A stretch of 64,000 bases of DNA from Microbacterium enclense (GTDB lineage: Bacteria; Actinomycetota; Actinomycetes; Actinomycetales; Microbacteriaceae): the NCBI GenBank assembly GCA_038182865.1, contig CP116226.1, positions 2,666,001-2,730,000 on the forward strand, in the 5' to 3' direction. Under the pieces are notes generated by a model, which was not told the DNA's origin, did no database searches, and saw only the letters and a list, made by a program, of their open reading frames with translations. Shown in pieces: positions 32,651 through 42,034 of this stretch; positions within the stretch are counted from its first letter, which is position 1, and every line of letters begins with the position of its first letter. The position numbers and the translations under genes were made by a program.

Positions 32651-33739
32651 TCAGCGGGTCTTCGGCGCGAACAGGGCCGCGACGATCCGGGCGATCAGGT
32701 TGAAGATGACGACGAGGACGACGAGGAGGAACGCCGCGCCCCAGGCGTTGGCTTGGGAGGCGTCGATGTCCTGGCCGGGGAAGCTGTAGGCGGTGTACGC
32801 CATGACCGGGAGGGTCTGCATCGGGCCCTCGAAGGGGTTCGCGTTGAAGTTGTCGGTGAAGCTCGCCGCGATGAAGATCGGCGCGGTCTCACCCACGACG
32901 CGGGCAACCGCGAGGACGACACCGGTGATGATGCCCGAGGCCGCCGTGCGCAGCACGACCTTGACGATCGTGGCCGAGCGGGGCACGCCGAGCGCGAGGG
33001 AGGCCTCGCGCAGGTCGGCCGGCACCAGGCGCAGCATCTCCTCGGTGGAGCGGATGACGATGGGGATCATCAGCACGCACAGGGCGATGGATGCCGAGAA
33101 CCCGCTGAACGCCTTCGGTCCGACGATGAGGCTGAACAGCGAGAACGCGAACAGACCCGCGACGATCGAGGGGATACCCGTCATCACGTCGACGAGGAAG
33201 GTGATCGTGCGACGCAGCGGGTTGGTCGGCAGGGCGTACTCGACCAGGTAGACCGCCGCGAGGACGCCGACGGGCACCGAGATGAGCGCTGCGATACCCG
33301 TGATGATCAGGGTTCCGGTGATGGCCTGCCACGCGCCGGCCGTTCCGACGACCTCGAGGGTGTTCGGATCGAAGGTCGTTCCGCCCACCTGCGAGATGAA
33401 CTGCCAGTTGACCACCGCGAGGCCCTTGGAGACCACGGTCCACAGCGTCGAGACGAGCGGGGCGAGGGCCAGCAGGAAGGCCGCGGTCACGAGGCCGCGC
33501 ACGACGCGGTCGACGGCCTTGCGGCGGTTCTCCACGATCGAGGAGCCGACGCCGATCGCGATCAGGTAGACGACGGCGGTCAGCACGAGCCAGATGGCGA
33601 GGTTGAAGCCGCCGAAGAGGAACTGCACGCCCGCGATGACGATCGCGACGCCGACCAGGAGCGCGGGTTCGATGAAGCGGGGGAGCTGTCCGCTGGTGAG
33701 CGCCAGCGGGGAAGAGGCCGGGACGGCGGTGGCGGTCAC
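32651..33739 (-). CDS. pstA: Phosphate ABC transporter permease
   Basis: A 362-aa permease. GTG 33739 overlaps the pstC stop (GTGA). Two extra N-terminal membrane helices precede the usual six; the BPD_transp_1 EAA loop is ADLREASLALGVPRSATIVKVVL. It forms the phosphate channel with PstC. Very long open frames also run on the other strand here, but they are compositional shadows. Confidence 0.96.
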   Translation of the reverse strand: MTATAVPASSPLALTSGQLPRFIEPALLVGVAIVIAGVQFLFGGFNLAIWLVLTAVVYLIAIGVGSSIVENRRKAVDRVVRGLVTAAFLLALAPLVSTLWTVVSKGLAVVNWQFISQVGGTTFDPNTLEVVGTAGAWQAITGTLIITGIAALISVPVGVLAAVYLVEYALPTNPLRRTITFLVDVMTGIPSIVAGLFAFSLFSLIVGPKAFSGFSASIALCVLMIPIVIRSTEEMLRLVPADLREASLALGVPRSATIVKVVLRTAASGIITGVVLAVARVVGETAPIFIAASFTDNFNANPFEGPMQTLPVMAYTAYSFPGQDIDASQANAWGAAFLLVVLVVIFNLIARIVAALFAPKTR

Positions 33740-34755
33740 GAGCGCTTTCCTTTCTTGCGGCCCTTGGCACCCGGGCCCGTCGCGGAGATGATGTAGCGCG
33801 CGAGCATGTTGACCGCGAGCGAGACCACGAAGAGCATCAGGCCCGTTCCGATCAGCGCCGAGCGCTGCAGATCGGTCGCGATCGGGAAGTTCAGCGCGAT
33901 GTTCGCGGCGATGGTCTGCGAGTTGTAGCCATCGGTGAGCAACAGCACCGAGTAGATGAGGCTCGGCGAGATGATGAGCGCGATCGCCATCGTCTCGCCC
34001 AGGGCACGACCGAGACCCAGGAGCGTGGCGGACACCATGCCGCTGCGGGCGTAGGGGAAGACCGCGAGGCGGATCATCTCCCAGCGTGTGGCGCCGAGGG
34101 CGAGGGCGGCCTCTTCGTGCAGGCGCGGGGTCTGCAGGAAGATCTCGCGCGTGATCGAGGTCACGATCGGCAGGATCATCACCGCGAGCACGACGCCACC
34201 GGTGAACATCGTGGAGCCGGTCGTGGAGACGGGCCCCTGGAAGAGCGGGATCCATCCGAGGTAGTCGTTGAGGAACTGGCTCACCGGCAGCAGGAGCGGA
34301 CGCATCACGATGATGCCCCAGAGGCCGAAGACGATGGAGGGGACCGCGGCGAGAAGATCGACGACGTACCCGAGGGCACCGGCGACCTTGCGGGGCGCGT
34401 AGTGCGAGATGAACAGCGCGATACCGATCGCGACCGGGGTGCCGATCACCATGGCGATCAGTGCGGCCCAGATGCTGCCGAAGAGCAGCGGGCCGACGTA
34501 CTCCCAGAAGCTGGACCAGTTGCGGTTCTGATACCCGGCGAGATCTCCCTCGCTCCAGTTCGCCGTGATCGCGGGCAGGCCGCGGATGATCAGGAAGATC
34601 GCGACACCGGCGAGGATCACCATGATCGACACGGCGGCCGTGGTGGACAGGCCGAGGAAGACGGTGTCGCCGACGCGACGCTTCCCCACGATGCTGGCTC
34701 TCGGGGATTTCGGGGTCGCAGTGTCAGTCGTGGCGTCACTCACGGTGTCAGTCAC
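33736..34755 (-). CDS. pstC: Phosphate ABC transporter permease
   Basis: A 339-aa inner-membrane protein with six helices and the EAA loop EEAALALGATRWEMIRLAVFP. GTG 34755 is chosen because GAGG lies 6 bp before it; an upstream GTG at 34776 is possible. It pairs with PstA. Separated from pstS by a hairpin that probably lowers expression of pstCAB relative to pstS. Confidence 0.95.
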   Translation of the reverse strand: MTDTVSDATTDTATPKSPRASIVGKRRVGDTVFLGLSTTAAVSIMVILAGVAIFLIIRGLPAITANWSEGDLAGYQNRNWSSFWEYVGPLLFGSIWAALIAMVIGTPVAIGIALFISHYAPRKVAGALGYVVDLLAAVPSIVFGLWGIIVMRPLLLPVSQFLNDYLGWIPLFQGPVSTTGSTMFTGGVVLAVMILPIVTSITREIFLQTPRLHEEAALALGATRWEMIRLAVFPYARSGMVSATLLGLGRALGETMAIALIISPSLIYSVLLLTDGYNSQTIAANIALNFPIATDLQRSALIGTGLMLFVVSLAVNMLARYIISATGPGAKGRKKGKRS

Positions 34756-34866
34756 GGGGGACCTCACGCTCGGCACGGATCAAGGGGTGCTCCTCGGTCG
34801 GGTTCTCTCTGAGGATGTTCGGCTCAGCGGAACGGTCGATGCTGAATCGACCCCTCCGATCAGCCC

Positions 34867-34899
34867 GGCCCGGTCCGCACGCGAGGTGCGGACCGGGCC
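34867..34899 (-). terminator. Hairpin between pstS and pstC (attenuator)
   Basis: A 14-bp perfect stem (34867-34880 with 34886-34899), loop GCGAG, 15 bp after the pstS stop, without a U-run. Such partial terminators let the binding protein be made in excess of the permeases. Confidence 0.7.
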
Positions 34900-34913
34900 G
34901 AGTCCGAGAGGTG

Positions 34914-36041
34914 TTACTTGATGGCCGCGAGGGTCTCGGCGGCAGCCGAGAGAACCGAGTCGGGCAGCGGCGCGGAGCCGGCGTTCTTCGCGGCGACCGC
35001 CTGGCCCGTGGTGCTCGTGACGAAGCCGAGGTACGACTTCACGAGCTCGGACTGCTTGGTGTCCTTGAAGGTGGTGCAGGCGATCGCGTACGACACCAGC
35101 GGGATCGGGTAGGTCTCGGCGGTCAGCTTCGAGTAGTCGAACTTCTTCGACAGGTCGCCCGCGACGCCGTTGCTGGCGTCGACGGCCGCAGCCTCGAACG
35201 TCGCGGTGACGGCCTCGGCGCTGTAGGGGATCGCGGTGCCGTCCTGGATGATGGCGGCGGCGTTGAGGTCGCCGATGGCGGAGTGGTCGGCGTAGCCGAT
35301 GGTGCCCGAGCCGGCCTTGACGGCCTCGACGACACCGGAGCCACCCTTCTGCTTCGACACGTTGCCCTCGATCGGCCAGTCCTTGCCCGCGGGAGCGGTC
35401 CAGACCGACGACTGGGTCGCGGCGAGGTAGTTGGTCAGGTTCTGCGTGGTGCCCGAGCCGTCCGAACGGGCGACGGTCGTGATGGCGCCGGCGGGGAGCG
35501 CGGTGCCGTTGTCGGCGGTGATGGCCGGGTCGGACCAGTCGGTGATCTGCAGAGCGAAGATCTTCGCGATCGTCTCGCCCGAGAGCTTGAGGTCGGTCAC
35601 GCCGGGGATGTTGAAGATGATCGCCACACCGTCGAGGTAGATGGGGATGTTCACGCCACCCTCGGTGCAGAGCGCCTTCGACTGCGCGGTCTGGTCTGCG
35701 TTCAGGGGAGCGTCGGAACCGGCGAAGTCGTACGCGCCGCTGAGGAAGTTGGTGACACCGCCGCCGGAGCCCTGCGACTTGTCGTAGTTGATGGTGACGC
35801 CCTTGGCCTGAGCGTTGTACGCAGCGGTCCACGCGGCCTGCGCGTTGGACTGGGCGCTGGAACCACCGGCGGTGATCGTGCCGCTGAGGTTGGGGTCGAT
35901 CGTGAACGCCACGTCAGCCGAGGAGGCCGACGGCGACGAGCCGGCGGCGTCGCCGGAGCCGGAGGGGGAGGAGCAACCGGCGAGAGCCAGGGAGGCAACG
36001 GCCGCCACAGCGCCCAGCTGGACGAATCGGGAGAGCTTCAC
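34914..36041 (-). CDS. pstS: Phosphate-binding lipoprotein
   Basis: A 375-aa precursor: GTG 36041 (GAAGGA 8 bp upstream), signal peptide with lipobox LAGC, then the PstS fold with GTITAGGSSAQSNA (phosphate-binding loop), YDKSQGSGGGVTNFL, GSDAPLN and ARSDGSGTTQNLTNYL, in which the Ser, Asp and Arg residues of the anion pocket are visible. It captures phosphate outside the membrane for PstCAB. A PHO box lies about 90 bp upstream. Confidence 0.97.
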   Translation of the reverse strand: MKLSRFVQLGAVAAVASLALAGCSSPSGSGDAAGSSPSASSADVAFTIDPNLSGTITAGGSSAQSNAQAAWTAAYNAQAKGVTINYDKSQGSGGGVTNFLSGAYDFAGSDAPLNADQTAQSKALCTEGGVNIPIYLDGVAIIFNIPGVTDLKLSGETIAKIFALQITDWSDPAITADNGTALPAGAITTVARSDGSGTTQNLTNYLAATQSSVWTAPAGKDWPIEGNVSKQKGGSGVVEAVKAGSGTIGYADHSAIGDLNAAAIIQDGTAIPYSAEAVTATFEAAAVDASNGVAGDLSKKFDYSKLTAETYPIPLVSYAIACTTFKDTKQSELVKSYLGFVTSTTGQAVAAKNAGSAPLPDSVLSAAAETLAAIK

Positions 36042-36131
36042 GGTGTGAATCCTTCGCATGTCGGGGACACGAACCCGGTGCAGGGTTCTCCCGCACGGTA
36101 AACACCGACTCTTACGAGAGTGCGTTGTGCG

Positions 36132-36153
36132 GGTGAACGGAAGGTGAACCGGT
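36132..36153 (-). promoter_or_regulatory. PHO box (two 11-bp direct repeat units)
   Basis: On the minus strand GTTCACC occurs twice at exact 11-bp spacing (36149-36143 and 36138-36132), matching the actinobacterial PhoP direct-repeat unit. The site is about 91 bp before pstS and 46 bp before the divergent Pls-type synthetase gene, so phosphate starvation control may reach both. The likely response regulator here is RegX3, encoded at 53.0 kb. Confidence 0.75.
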
Positions 36154-36199
36154 CTGGCCCTCCCGGGGCGTTTTCCCGGGCGGTATACGCTTCACCCCC

Positions 36200-39100
36200 G
36201 TGACGACCTCCGCCTCCGCCGCGCAAGCGCCGCTCGACCGTGTAAGCGCAGCCCCGCCTGCCCGCACGCTCATCGACCTCCTCGCCGACGTCGCGGCACG
36301 GCATCCGGAGGCGTCCGCGATCGACGACGGATCCGGAGCCCTCAGCTACCGGGAACTGCTCGCGCGGGTGTGGCGCACGGCCGGGGCGCTGCACGCGGCG
36401 GGGGTCCGTCGCGGCGACCGCGTGGGGGTGCGGATGCCGTCGGGGTCGAAGGAACTGTACGTGTCGATCCTTGCGGTGATGGCGGCGGGAGCCGCGTACG
36501 TGCCGGTGGATGCCGACGACCCGGACGAGCGTGCCCGCCTGGTGTTCGGCGAAGCCGCGGTGAAGGGGATCATCGCGGGCGACGGCGAGTTCGTCGCCGA
36601 CGACGAGGATCTCGTGCGCCTGTACGACGGCGACGCCCCGCACCCGAGCACCAACGCGGTCCCGGTCGTCGCGCCACCCACGGTGGACGACGACGCCTGG
36701 ATCATCTTCACCTCCGGGTCGACCGGCGTGCCCAAGGGCGTCGCGGTGACACACCGCTCGGCGGCGGCCTTCGTCGAGGCGGAGGCGCGCCTGTTCCTGC
36801 AGCAGGAGCCGCTCGGACCGGGCGACCGGGTCCTGGCCGGGCTCTCGGTCGCCTTCGACGCGTCGTGCGAGGAGATGTGGCTCGCGTGGGGCCACGGGGC
36901 ATGCCTGGTGCCCGCGCCGCGCTCGCTCGTGCGCTCGGGCGAAGACCTCGCCCCGTGGCTCTTGCGGCAGGGCATCACGGTGGTGTCTACCGTCCCGACG
37001 CTCGCCGCGATGTGGCCGGCGGATTCGATCGAGAACGTGCGTCTGCTGATCTTCGGCGGGGAGGCGTGCCCTCCCGAGCTCGCGGCACGCCTGGTCGCCG
37101 ACGGCCGCGAGGTCTGGAACACCTACGGTCCCACCGAGGCGACGGTCGTCGCGTGCGCCGCCCCTCTCGACGGCTCGCTCCCGGTGCGCATCGGTCTGCC
37201 GCTGGACGGCTGGGCTCTGGCCGTCGTCGACGCCGAGGGTCTCCCCGTGGCCGACGGGCAGGTCGGTGAGCTCATCATCGGCGGCGTCGGTCTCGCGCGG
37301 TACCTCGATCCGGCGAAGGATGCCGAGAAGTACGCGCCGATGCCGACTCTCGGATGGGAGCGGGCCTATCGCTCCGGCGACCTCGTGCGCTTCGACCCGG
37401 AAGGCCTCGTCTTCCAGGGGCGCGCCGACGACCAGGTGAAGGTGGGCGGGCGCCGCATCGAGCTGGGCGAGGTCGAGTCGGCCCTCCAGGACCTCGAGGG
37501 TGTGAGCGCGGCGACCGTCGCGGTGCGTACGACCGAGGCCGGAGTCCCCGTCCTCGTCGGATACCTCGTGATCGAGCCCGGCGTCGACCTCGACCGCGGT
37601 GCCGCGCGCGCCGCGCTGGCCGAGCGTCTTCCCGCCTCGACCATTCCGCTGCTCGGCGTGGTCGACGAACTGCCCGTCCGCACGTCGGGAAAGGTCGACA
37701 GGGCGGCGCTCCCGTGGCCGCTTCCCGGCGTCGACGCGCCCGCGGCGACGGACTTCTCGGCCGACGAGGCCTGGCTCGCCGAGCAGTGGCAGGCGGTCCT
37801 GGGCCTTCCCGTCACCGAGCGCAAGGCCGACTTCTTCGATCTCGGGGGTGGCTCCCTCGCCGCCGCGCAGCTGGTCTCGCGGATCCGCGCCCGCGTGCCC
37901 GAGTTCTCCGTCGCCGACATCTACGACGTCCCGCGCCTGGGGGCGATGGCGAAGGCCCTCGGACCGCAGCTCGGCGACGAGACCCCCACCGAGTTCCACC
38001 GCGCGGTGCCCACCCCTCGAACCACCCAGTGGGCGCAGACCCTGCTCGGGGCCCCGCTGTTCATCCTGTCGGGGGTCCGCTGGCTGCTGTACCTGCTGAC
38101 CGCCTCGGCGATCCTGCAGCTCCTGCCGGGCTTCGAGGTCCTGCCGTCGGTGCCATGGCCGGTTCTCCTCATCGGCCTGCTGGTCTTCGCGACGCCGTTC
38201 GGACGCATGGGGATCGCCGTGGCATCCGCTCGTCTGCTTCTCTCGGGCCTGCGGCCGGGGGACTATCCGCGCGGAGGCTGGGTGCACATCCGCCTGTGGC
38301 TCGCGGAGCAGATCGCCGATCAGGTGGATGCCGTGGGCCTGGCCGGAGCTCCGTGGGTGTCGTACTACGCCCGCGCGCTGGGCGCATGTATCGGCCGCAA
38401 CGTCGATCTGCATGCGCTCCCGCCGGTCACCGGAATGCTCGTGGTCGGAGACGGGGCCTCGATCGAGCCCGAGGTCGACCTGACCGGGTATTGGATCGAC
38501 GGCGACCTCGTCCGTATCGGCGAGGTACGCATCGGCGCGGAGGCCACGGTCGGTGCCCGCTCGACCCTCGCCCCCGGCACACGCATCGGTCGCCGCGCCG
38601 AGATCGCCCCCGGCTCGGCCGTGTTCGGCCGGGTCAAGGCCGACCAGTCGTGGGCGGGATCCCCGGCCGTGCGCGTGGGAGGGACGGCGAAGGGATGGCC
38701 GACCGAGCGCCCGCCCGCCCTCACGCGGTGGCTCTGGGCGTACGCCGCGTCGGCGGTCGTGCTCGCCCTGCTGCCGCTCGCGGCGTTCACCGTCGGCGGT
38801 CTCGTGATCGCCCAGGGCATCCAGGGGGCGGAGACGCTCGGGGAGGCCACGGCACGAGCCTTCGCCTGGCTCGTGCCGGCGGTCGCGGTCACCGGCGTCG
38901 TGTTCGCGGCATCCGTGGTGCTGCTCGTCCGTCTGCTGTCGATCGGGCTCGTGGAGGGGACCTTCCCCGTGCGCAGCCGCGTGGCGTGGCAGGCGTGGAG
39001 CATCGAGAGACTCCTGGATGCCGCGCGCACGATCCTCTTCCCGTTGTACTCCTCGCTCTTCACCCCCGTGTGGCTGCGAATGCTCGGCGCCCGCGTCGGC

Positions 39101-40138
39101 CGAGACGTCGAGGCATCCACGGTTCTGCTGATCCCCTCGATGGCGCGCATCGAAGACGGGGCCTTCCTCGCCGACGACACCATGGTCGCCTCCTACGAGC
39201 TGCGCGCGGGATGGCTGCGTCTCGGCCCCGTTCGCATCGGGAAGCGGGCGTTCCTCGGCAACTCGGGCATGGCGGCGCCCGGGCACCGCGTACCGCGCGA
39301 CGGTCTGGTCGCCGTGCTGTCGGCAGCTCCGCTGAAGGCCAAGGCGGGATCGTCGTGGCTGGGGTCGCCGGCCGTGCGCTTGCGACGCCTGTCCGCCGAG
39401 GGCGACGAGTCGCGAACCTATCAGCCCACCGCAGCCCTCCGTCTCGCGCGCACGCTGTGGGAACTCTGCCGGTTCGTGCCGGTCGTGGTGACGTGCGGCA
39501 TCGGTCTCGGGGTGCTCTTCGCTCTCGCCGGACTCTGGGACGCGGTCGGACCGGTCTGGACCCTCCTGCTGTCGGGCGTCGTGCTCCTGGCCGCGGGCGC
39601 GGTCGCGGCGGGGGTCTCGACCGCAGCGAAGTGGGCGATCGTGGGCGTCATCCGGGCGGGTGAGCAGCCGCTGTGGTCGAGCTTCGTGTGGCGTACCGAG
39701 GTGTCCGACACCTTCACCGAGATGGTCGCGGCGCCGTGGTTCGCTCGCGCGGCGACGGGAACCCCCGCCCTGGCCGTGTGGCTGCGCAGTCTGGGCGCGA
39801 GAATCGGCGCGGGCGTCTGGTGCGAGAGCTACTGGCTGCCCGAGCCCGACCTGGTGAGGTTGGGGGCCGCGTCAACGGTCAACCGCGGATGTGTCGTTCA
39901 GACGCATCTGTTCCATGATCGAATCATGAGTATGGACACCGTCGAGCTGGAACCCGGGGCGACCCTCGGTCCGCACAGCGTGGTGCTGCCGGCATCCACC
40001 CTCGGAGCCCACGCCACCGTGGGTCCGGCCTCGCTCGTCATGCGCGGGGAGACGGTGCCGGTGGGCTCCCGTTGGAGTGGAAACCCCATCGGACCGTGGC
40101 GTGCGGTGAAGGTGCGCGCGTACCAGTCGACGACGTGA
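36200..40138 (+). CDS. pls: Pls/PosA-family single-module peptide synthetase (epsilon-poly-L-lysine-synthetase-like)
   Basis: A 1312-aa membrane synthetase. The adenylation domain (~20-510) has FTSGSTGVPKG (A3, ~171), FDASCEE (A4), NTYGPTE (A5), YRSGD (A7) and the A10 Lys in SGKVDR. A carrier domain (~525-600) has the phosphopantetheine Ser in DLGGGSLAA (~550). Then come six membrane helices in three pairs, each pair followed by a hexapeptide-repeat soluble domain (~700-850, ~940-1080, ~1180-1312). This is the layout of Pls, which polymerises one amino acid on its carrier domain without a thioesterase. By eye the specificity pocket reads D-A-E-T-I-G-T-V-V-K, close to lysine codes. It is coupled (GTGA) to the peptidase. 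The PHO box lies upstream. Confidence 0.9.
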   Translation: MTTSASAAQAPLDRVSAAPPARTLIDLLADVAARHPEASAIDDGSGALSYRELLARVWRTAGALHAAGVRRGDRVGVRMPSGSKELYVSILAVMAAGAAYVPVDADDPDERARLVFGEAAVKGIIAGDGEFVADDEDLVRLYDGDAPHPSTNAVPVVAPPTVDDDAWIIFTSGSTGVPKGVAVTHRSAAAFVEAEARLFLQQEPLGPGDRVLAGLSVAFDASCEEMWLAWGHGACLVPAPRSLVRSGEDLAPWLLRQGITVVSTVPTLAAMWPADSIENVRLLIFGGEACPPELAARLVADGREVWNTYGPTEATVVACAAPLDGSLPVRIGLPLDGWALAVVDAEGLPVADGQVGELIIGGVGLARYLDPAKDAEKYAPMPTLGWERAYRSGDLVRFDPEGLVFQGRADDQVKVGGRRIELGEVESALQDLEGVSAATVAVRTTEAGVPVLVGYLVIEPGVDLDRGAARAALAERLPASTIPLLGVVDELPVRTSGKVDRAALPWPLPGVDAPAATDFSADEAWLAEQWQAVLGLPVTERKADFFDLGGGSLAAAQLVSRIRARVPEFSVADIYDVPRLGAMAKALGPQLGDETPTEFHRAVPTPRTTQWAQTLLGAPLFILSGVRWLLYLLTASAILQLLPGFEVLPSVPWPVLLIGLLVFATPFGRMGIAVASARLLLSGLRPGDYPRGGWVHIRLWLAEQIADQVDAVGLAGAPWVSYYARALGACIGRNVDLHALPPVTGMLVVGDGASIEPEVDLTGYWIDGDLVRIGEVRIGAEATVGARSTLAPGTRIGRRAEIAPGSAVFGRVKADQSWAGSPAVRVGGTAKGWPTERPPALTRWLWAYAASAVVLALLPLAAFTVGGLVIAQGIQGAETLGEATARAFAWLVPAVAVTGVVFAASVVLLVRLLSIGLVEGTFPVRSRVAWQAWSIERLLDAARTILFPLYSSLFTPVWLRMLGARVGRDVEASTVLLIPSMARIEDGAFLADDTMVASYELRAGWLRLGPVRIGKRAFLGNSGMAAPGHRVPRDGLVAVLSAAPLKAKAGSSWLGSPAVRLRRLSAEGDESRTYQPTAALRLARTLWELCRFVPVVVTCGIGLGVLFALAGLWDAVGPVWTLLLSGVVLLAAGAVAAGVSTAAKWAIVGVIRAGEQPLWSSFVWRTEVSDTFTEMVAAPWFARAATGTPALAVWLRSLGARIGAGVWCESYWLPEPDLVRLGAASTVNRGCVVQTHLFHDRIMSMDTVELEPGATLGPHSVVLPASTLGAHATVGPASLVMRGETVPVGSRWSGNPIGPWRAVKVRAYQSTT

Positions 40139-41436
40139 GCGGCGCCGACCCGTACGCCCCCCAGAGCGGTGACGCCTCGTACGACGTCGAGGCGTACGAC
40201 CTCACGCTCGGGTACCGCGTCCGCACCAACCGGCTCGAGGGTACGGCGCGCATCACCGCTGTCGCCCGGATGCCGCTGAGTTCCTTCTCGCTCGACCTGG
40301 TGGGTCTACGCACCTCGCGCGTGCGCGTGGGTGGCGCTGTCGCGCGCTTCGCGGCGGGGCCGCGGGCCCTGCGCGTGACCCTGCCGCAGCGCCTGCCGGC
40401 TGGAGCGTCGTTCGAGGTCGAGGTGGTCTACGCCGGTTCGCCCGCGCCGCGGCGCTCGCGGTGGGGCGCCGTCGGGTGGGAGGAGCTCACCGACGGCGCA
40501 CTGGTGGCCGGTCAGCCGACCGGGGCGCCCACGTGGTTCCCCTGCAACGACCGCCCCGACAACCGCGCGCGGATGCGCATGGAGATCGCGGTCGACGACG
40601 GGTACGCGGTCGCCGCGACCGGAGTCGCCGGGGCCAGTTCGCGCCGGGGCGGACGGGTGACGACCACCTTCACCTCCGACGTTCCGACGGCGACGTATCT
40701 GGCGGCCGTCCACGTGGGGCGGTATCGCACCCGTTTCCTGGCGGGGAGCGGCATCGACGTCGTTCCCCCGGTCACGGTGACGGCCCCGCCGGCGCTCGCC
40801 GCGGCCGCCGACCGTGCGTTCGCGCGCGTCCCCGAGATGCTCCGCGTCTTCGACCGGCTCTTCGGTCCCTACCCGCAAGAAGCGTGCACCCTCGTGGTCA
40901 CCGCGGACGAGCTCGAGATTCCGCTGGAGGCGCAGGGGCTCGCGGTGTTCGGCATGAACCACCTCGTCCCCGCCGCCCAGCGTCTCGTCGCCCACGAGCT
41001 GGCCCACCAATGGTTCGGCAACAGCGTCGGCATCGCGCGGTGGAGCGACATCTGGCTCAACGAGGGCTTCGCCTGCTATGCCGAGTGGCTGTGGTCGGAT
41101 GCCTCGGGGGGCCCGTCCGTCGACACCTGTGCTGCCGAGCACTACGCGCGGCTCGCCGCGAAGCCCCGGGACCTCCTGCTCGTGGACCCCGGGCCCGACG
41201 ACATGTTCGACGACCGGGTCTACAAGCGCGGCGCGCTGACCCTGCATGCGCTGCGCCGCGCCCTCGGCGACGACTCCTTCTTCACGCTACTGCGGACCTG
41301 GACCGCCACCCACCGTCACGGTCTCGTGACGACCGCGGATTTCCGCGGCGTCGTGGAGCAGGCCGGGGGAGCGGATGCCGCGACGCTGCTGTCGGCGTGG
41401 ATCGATCGGACCGAGCTCCCCGTCGCCGTGCGCTGA
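40135..41436 (+). CDS. M1-family zinc aminopeptidase
   Basis: A 433-aa peptidase with HELAHQWFG (HExxH, about residue 287) and WLNEGFACYAE carrying the third zinc ligand 18 residues later. The usual GAMEN-like exopeptidase motif is replaced by EAQGLAVFGMN. The GTG at 40135 overlaps the Pls stop, so it is made with the synthetase. It is short for M1 enzymes, which often exceed 800 aa, lacking the C-terminal helical domain. No signal peptide. It could trim or recycle the poly-amino acid, as zinc aminopeptidases do in epsilon-poly-lysine producers; this role is inference. Confidence 0.88.
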   Translation: MSGADPYAPQSGDASYDVEAYDLTLGYRVRTNRLEGTARITAVARMPLSSFSLDLVGLRTSRVRVGGAVARFAAGPRALRVTLPQRLPAGASFEVEVVYAGSPAPRRSRWGAVGWEELTDGALVAGQPTGAPTWFPCNDRPDNRARMRMEIAVDDGYAVAATGVAGASSRRGGRVTTTFTSDVPTATYLAAVHVGRYRTRFLAGSGIDVVPPVTVTAPPALAAAADRAFARVPEMLRVFDRLFGPYPQEACTLVVTADELEIPLEAQGLAVFGMNHLVPAAQRLVAHELAHQWFGNSVGIARWSDIWLNEGFACYAEWLWSDASGGPSVDTCAAEHYARLAAKPRDLLLVDPGPDDMFDDRVYKRGALTLHALRRALGDDSFFTLLRTWTATHRHGLVTTADFRGVVEQAGGADAATLLSAWIDRTELPVAVR

Positions 41437-41446
41437 CGCGCGGCGA

Positions 41447-41516
41447 GCGGAGGATCAGGGACGAGGGGAGCTCCCGGGTGCGGGTTTCGGCCCTCCGCTC
41501 GTCCCTGATCCTCCGC
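41447..41516. terminator. Bidirectional terminator between the peptidase and PPTase genes
   Basis: A perfect 19-bp stem (41447-41465 with 41498-41516) and a 32-nt loop between two convergent genes. Confidence 0.75.
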
Positions 41517-41530
41517 CCATCACACGTACG

Positions 41531-42034
41531 TCACGGATGCCGTGTCAGTACCGCGAGCGCGATGACGACACCATCCGGCCCCTCGACGTCGAATCCGTCG
41601 AACGCGGGGCCGTCGTCGATCGCGCCGTCCCAGGTGCCGTCTTGTCGTTCCGCGACGCGCACGCGCGCAGGATCGATCTCGAGACCACGCCCGTCGGCTT
41701 TCAGTACCGCCTCCACGCGTGCCCATGTCCGCGCATCCGCGCCGGGCACCACGCGGTCCAGGTCTGACGCACCGGCGGGCACGGCATCGAGGCCCACGCG
41801 TCCGCTGCCCTCGAGCGTTGCGACCACTGCCCAGCCCGCGGCATAGGACACGGATGTCGCGGCCTCCACGCCCGAGACACGCGGGCGGCCATGGTCACCC
41901 CCGCACCGCACGCAGCGCGAGGACAGCCGCGCTCCGGGAAGGAGTTCCGTCACCAAGGCCCGCGACACCTCGCGGCGCGAGGCGGCGCCGGCGACCTCGC
42001 GCCACGCGACGCGCACGCCACGGGGGAGGGTCAC
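41531..42034 (-). CDS. 4'-phosphopantetheinyl transferase (Sfp type, short)
   Basis: A 167-aa protein with RCVRCGGDHGRP (the Sfp-type N-terminal CxxCGxxHG-P), RVGLDAV (metal-binding G-D) and WARVEAVLKADGRGLEIDP, matching the WxxKEAxxKaxGxGL signature except that the Lys before Glu is Val. Both catalytic Asp and Glu positions are kept. It loads phosphopantetheine from CoA onto carrier-domain Ser. The nearest carrier protein is Pls, encoded 1.4 kb away and convergent. GTG 42034 overlaps the preceding stop (GTGA). Shorter than Sfp (~220 aa). Confidence 0.82.
   Translation of the reverse strand: MTLPRGVRVAWREVAGAASRREVSRALVTELLPGARLSSRCVRCGGDHGRPRVSGVEAATSVSYAAGWAVVATLEGSGRVGLDAVPAGASDLDRVVPGADARTWARVEAVLKADGRGLEIDPARVRVAERQDGTWDGAIDDGPAFDGFDVEGPDGVVIALAVLTRHP

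Noticed and set aside
36038..39286. A 1082-codon open frame on the minus strand opposite the Pls-type synthetase
   Set aside because: It is a compositional shadow typical of high-GC DNA: rich in Arg, Gly and Asp with no domain, while the plus strand encodes all synthetase motifs.
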